This document shows, one piece after another, positions 5,274 to 7,072 of a stretch of DNA of 7,072 bases. Both the position numbers and the translations under genes were made by a program. The stretch spans positions 1-7,072 of the forward strand of contig JAKSHV010000052.1 of the NCBI GenBank assembly GCA_024399225.1, given 5' to 3'. Positions within the stretch are counted from its first letter, which is position 1; each line of letters starts with the position of its first letter. This DNA comes from an archaeon (GTDB taxonomy: Archaea > Thermoplasmatota > Thermoplasmata > Methanomassiliicoccales > Methanomethylophilaceae). The notes below the pieces were generated by a model that was given only the letters and a program-made list of their open reading frames with translations, was not told the origin of the DNA and ran no database searches.

Positions 5274-7069
5274 CCCTGCAAGGGAGGAGGGCAGAGCTCA
5301 TCGGAGCGGTGCTGAACAACTGCACCGAACCCGGAGGATACCTTCTCGACATGATCGCGGGCTCCGACGGCACCGTGTTCAGGGATTCCCCCGTATGCCA
5401 GTATGATCCCTCCGATACGGAAACGGGGAAGGTGCTGATGGAACTGGGAACCTCCTTCGACACAGAATGTCCGATGGCCGTCGTCCCCGATGACGACGGG
5501 GAGGGATTCACGCTGTTGCAGAAGGACGGAGACGGTTTCCGCCGGGAACAGCAGAGGCCTTTCAGGGGTTCGGGACACATCAACGGCCTTTCCAATCTTT
5601 CCGATTTCGGTACCGTGATGATCGTTCCGGGCGAACCGGACAGGCTGCTGATGGAGGAACTCGGCATACCCGCCGTGTCAGTGAACGGACAGTGGGACAC
5701 GCTGAAGGACGAACTGAGACGCCTTAAGGGGGAGAACGGAACCCTGCCCGTGCTAGGCATCTTCATCGGCAATTCGAGGGAGGACCGCGACCGCAGGAGG
5801 GGACTCGTCTCCTCATTGGGGGATGTGACCGCAAGGTCCTTCGTCCCCACCTGTTCCGAACTCGGCATTCCCGGATGGATCGAGGATGACGGATTCGCTC
5901 CGTTCGAATGCTTCCGTCTTTCCTGCATGCACGGGCATCCGGAAGCACTGAAGGAGTATGTCACGAAGCTGAACGCGAAACTGTCGTTCGATGAGGCGTG
6001 CAGGAGAGATCCAGTTCTCAGAAGCGCCGTCTCCGCGAAGATCATGGAGAAGCTCGGAATCTTCCTTTCCGGCGAAGGTCCCGGACTCCTGCCCACGGGA
6101 CTGGATTCCCTCGACCGCCTTCTCAGGGGAGGGATGGATCCGAACTGCATCCATGTCATCGCGGCGGAATCGAGCATAGGCAAGACCTCGGCGGCGATGC
6201 AGATAGCGGCGAACATGGCGAAGTGTTCGGACGTGTTCTACGTCCAGCTGGACGACCATCCCGACAACTTCTATGCGAAGTTCACCTCCCAGGAGGCATA
6301 CCGTACCTTCAGACGGGAGAAGAAGATCTACGGTAACAAGAGACCGGACGATGTCGTGGTCCTCCCCAGGACGCTGCGTTACAAGGCGGACACGATGAAC
6401 GGGGACATGAGGGAACTGGTGGAGAAGATCGGAAGGAGGATCTCGGAAGGTCCCTCCCCCCTGTACCTGACCCCGGATTCGGGCGATCTCGGTTTCGCGG
6501 GTCACGACCGCATCAACACCGCCATGCTGACGGAGGCTGTCTCCAGACACAGAAAGGAGATCGGTCCCGAGAGGAACATCGTGCTCTTTATCGACTACCT
6601 CCAGCTGCTGAGGCCCGAGGCCGAACCCTCGGAACTCGCGAGGATGAGCGACAAGGAGAAGCTCGACAGGGTCATGCAGGACATCAGGGAGATGAGGACG
6701 CGGTACGGCGTCACGGTCGTGGCGATATCGGCCGTCAACAGGGAGAGCTACAGCAGTCCGCTGGGGATCTCCGCCCTGAAGGAATCGGGAGAGATAGAAT
6801 ATGCCGCGGATTACATCTACGTCCTGCAGCCCGCGGGACTGGTATATCCCGGGGACGGCTGTTCCGAGGCGGAGGCCAAAAGGACCAATGCCGAAGTCTA
6901 CCGCAGGTTCAGGGAGACCCCCGACGGAGAACCGAGGTATGTGGAGATGGCCGTGAAGAAGGGCAGACTGATGAAACTGGACGGCACCGAACTCGTCAAC
7001 GATCCCCGTTACGGAATCTTCGAGGACACCCCCGAATACACGGCATACCATTCGACGCATCTCGACTGA
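5270..7069 (+). CDS. DnaB/Twinkle-like replicative helicase with N-terminal degenerate Toprim-like domain
   Basis: This 599-residue protein has a C-terminal RecA-fold helicase core (about 272-575). TGLDSLDRLLRGGM leads into the Walker A variant AESSIGKTS (Lys305), aligned with the A-x-P-S-M-G-K-T motif of DnaB. IVLFIDYLQLLRP (437-449) is Walker B (Asp442). LKESGEIEYAADYIYVL (503-519) matches the DnaB L-R-E-S-G-x-I-E-x-x-A-D motif. The sensor usually read as S-Q-x-N-R is SAVNR (487-491), with Ala488 replacing Gln. Residues 113-190 repeat the Toprim-like order of the 176-residue protein: VMIVPGEPDRLLMEELGI, then LPVLGIFIGNSREDRD, without the D-x-D pair. Residues 1-110 are unrecognised, and I see no zinc-ribbon cysteine set. 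The enzyme would unwind the element's DNA at the origin just upstream. The GTG start overlaps the initiator stop by 4 nt, and a GAGG about 11 nt upstream can serve as ribosome site. It is a complete gene. Confidence 0.87.
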   Translation: MTLQGRRAELIGAVLNNCTEPGGYLLDMIAGSDGTVFRDSPVCQYDPSDTETGKVLMELGTSFDTECPMAVVPDDDGEGFTLLQKDGDGFRREQQRPFRGSGHINGLSNLSDFGTVMIVPGEPDRLLMEELGIPAVSVNGQWDTLKDELRRLKGENGTLPVLGIFIGNSREDRDRRRGLVSSLGDVTARSFVPTCSELGIPGWIEDDGFAPFECFRLSCMHGHPEALKEYVTKLNAKLSFDEACRRDPVLRSAVSAKIMEKLGIFLSGEGPGLLPTGLDSLDRLLRGGMDPNCIHVIAAESSIGKTSAAMQIAANMAKCSDVFYVQLDDHPDNFYAKFTSQEAYRTFRREKKIYGNKRPDDVVVLPRTLRYKADTMNGDMRELVEKIGRRISEGPSPLYLTPDSGDLGFAGHDRINTAMLTEAVSRHRKEIGPERNIVLFIDYLQLLRPEAEPSELARMSDKEKLDRVMQDIREMRTRYGVTVVAISAVNRESYSSPLGISALKESGEIEYAADYIYVLQPAGLVYPGDGCSEAEAKRTNAEVYRRFRETPDGEPRYVEMAVKKGRLMKLDGTELVNDPRYGIFEDTPEYTAYHSTHLD

Positions 7070-7072
7070 GAC

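Noticed and set aside
5251..6216. 321-codon open frame on the minus strand opposite the N-terminal half of the helicase gene
   Set aside because: Its product is Ser/Pro-rich with no domain, and the coupled plus-strand gene explains the region.
5813..7060. 415-codon open frame on the minus strand opposite the helicase
   Set aside because: It is a shadow of the helicase gene. Its product is rich in His, Arg and Gly with no domain, while the plus-strand frame has Walker A, Walker B and DnaB motifs.

Overview
The window most likely comes from an archaeon, and my best guess is a Methanomassiliicoccales-type methanogen (Thermoplasmata). The visible clues are moderately high GC with AGG/AGA arginine and GGA glycine codons, two genes whose TATA-like box lies about 27-28 nt before the ATG (the archaeal leaderless layout), and a DUF1703-type AAA-ATPase. 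The lineage is inference; no rRNA or other marker gene is present. I see no tRNA, rRNA, IS element or CRISPR array.

The content looks like an integrated plasmid- or virus-like element split into two divergent blocks around a 296-bp control region (3100-3395). The leftward block (minus strand) is an XRE-family repressor (2218-3099), then a tyrosine integrase (926-2215) that starts 2 nt after the repressor stop, then the N-terminal 287 codons of an AAA-ATPase-like protein that runs off the left edge (1-863). The ATPase has its own TATA box and may belong to the flanking chromosome or be a separate cargo gene.

The rightward block (plus strand) is a tightly packed four-gene replication operon: a small winged-helix/excisionase-like protein (3396-3656), a small protein with a degenerate Toprim-like fold (3640-4170), a replication-initiator-like protein (4167-5273), and a DnaB/Twinkle-like RecA-fold helicase with its own degenerate Toprim-like domain (5270-7069). 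Each gene overlaps the next, by 17, 4 and 4 nt.

The most notable signal is a run of five direct repeats with an exact 21-bp period (5060-5164) inside the 3' end of the initiator gene. It is followed at once by an AT-rich patch with two ATGCAT hexamers and then by a potential stem-loop before the helicase start. This is the layout of an iteron-type replication origin embedded in its own rep gene; in the protein the repeats become a V-A-D-Y-G heptad repeat.

As a working model, the repressor and integrase hold the element in the chromosome. When repression lifts, the divergent operon makes the excisionase-like factor, the initiator (which would bind the embedded iterons) and the helicase (which would be loaded at the adjacent AT-rich DNA). 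Archaeal chromosomes use MCM helicase, so a DnaB-like helicase points to an extrachromosomal replicon. No complete primase is visible; the two Toprim-like domains lack the usual metal-binding aspartates.
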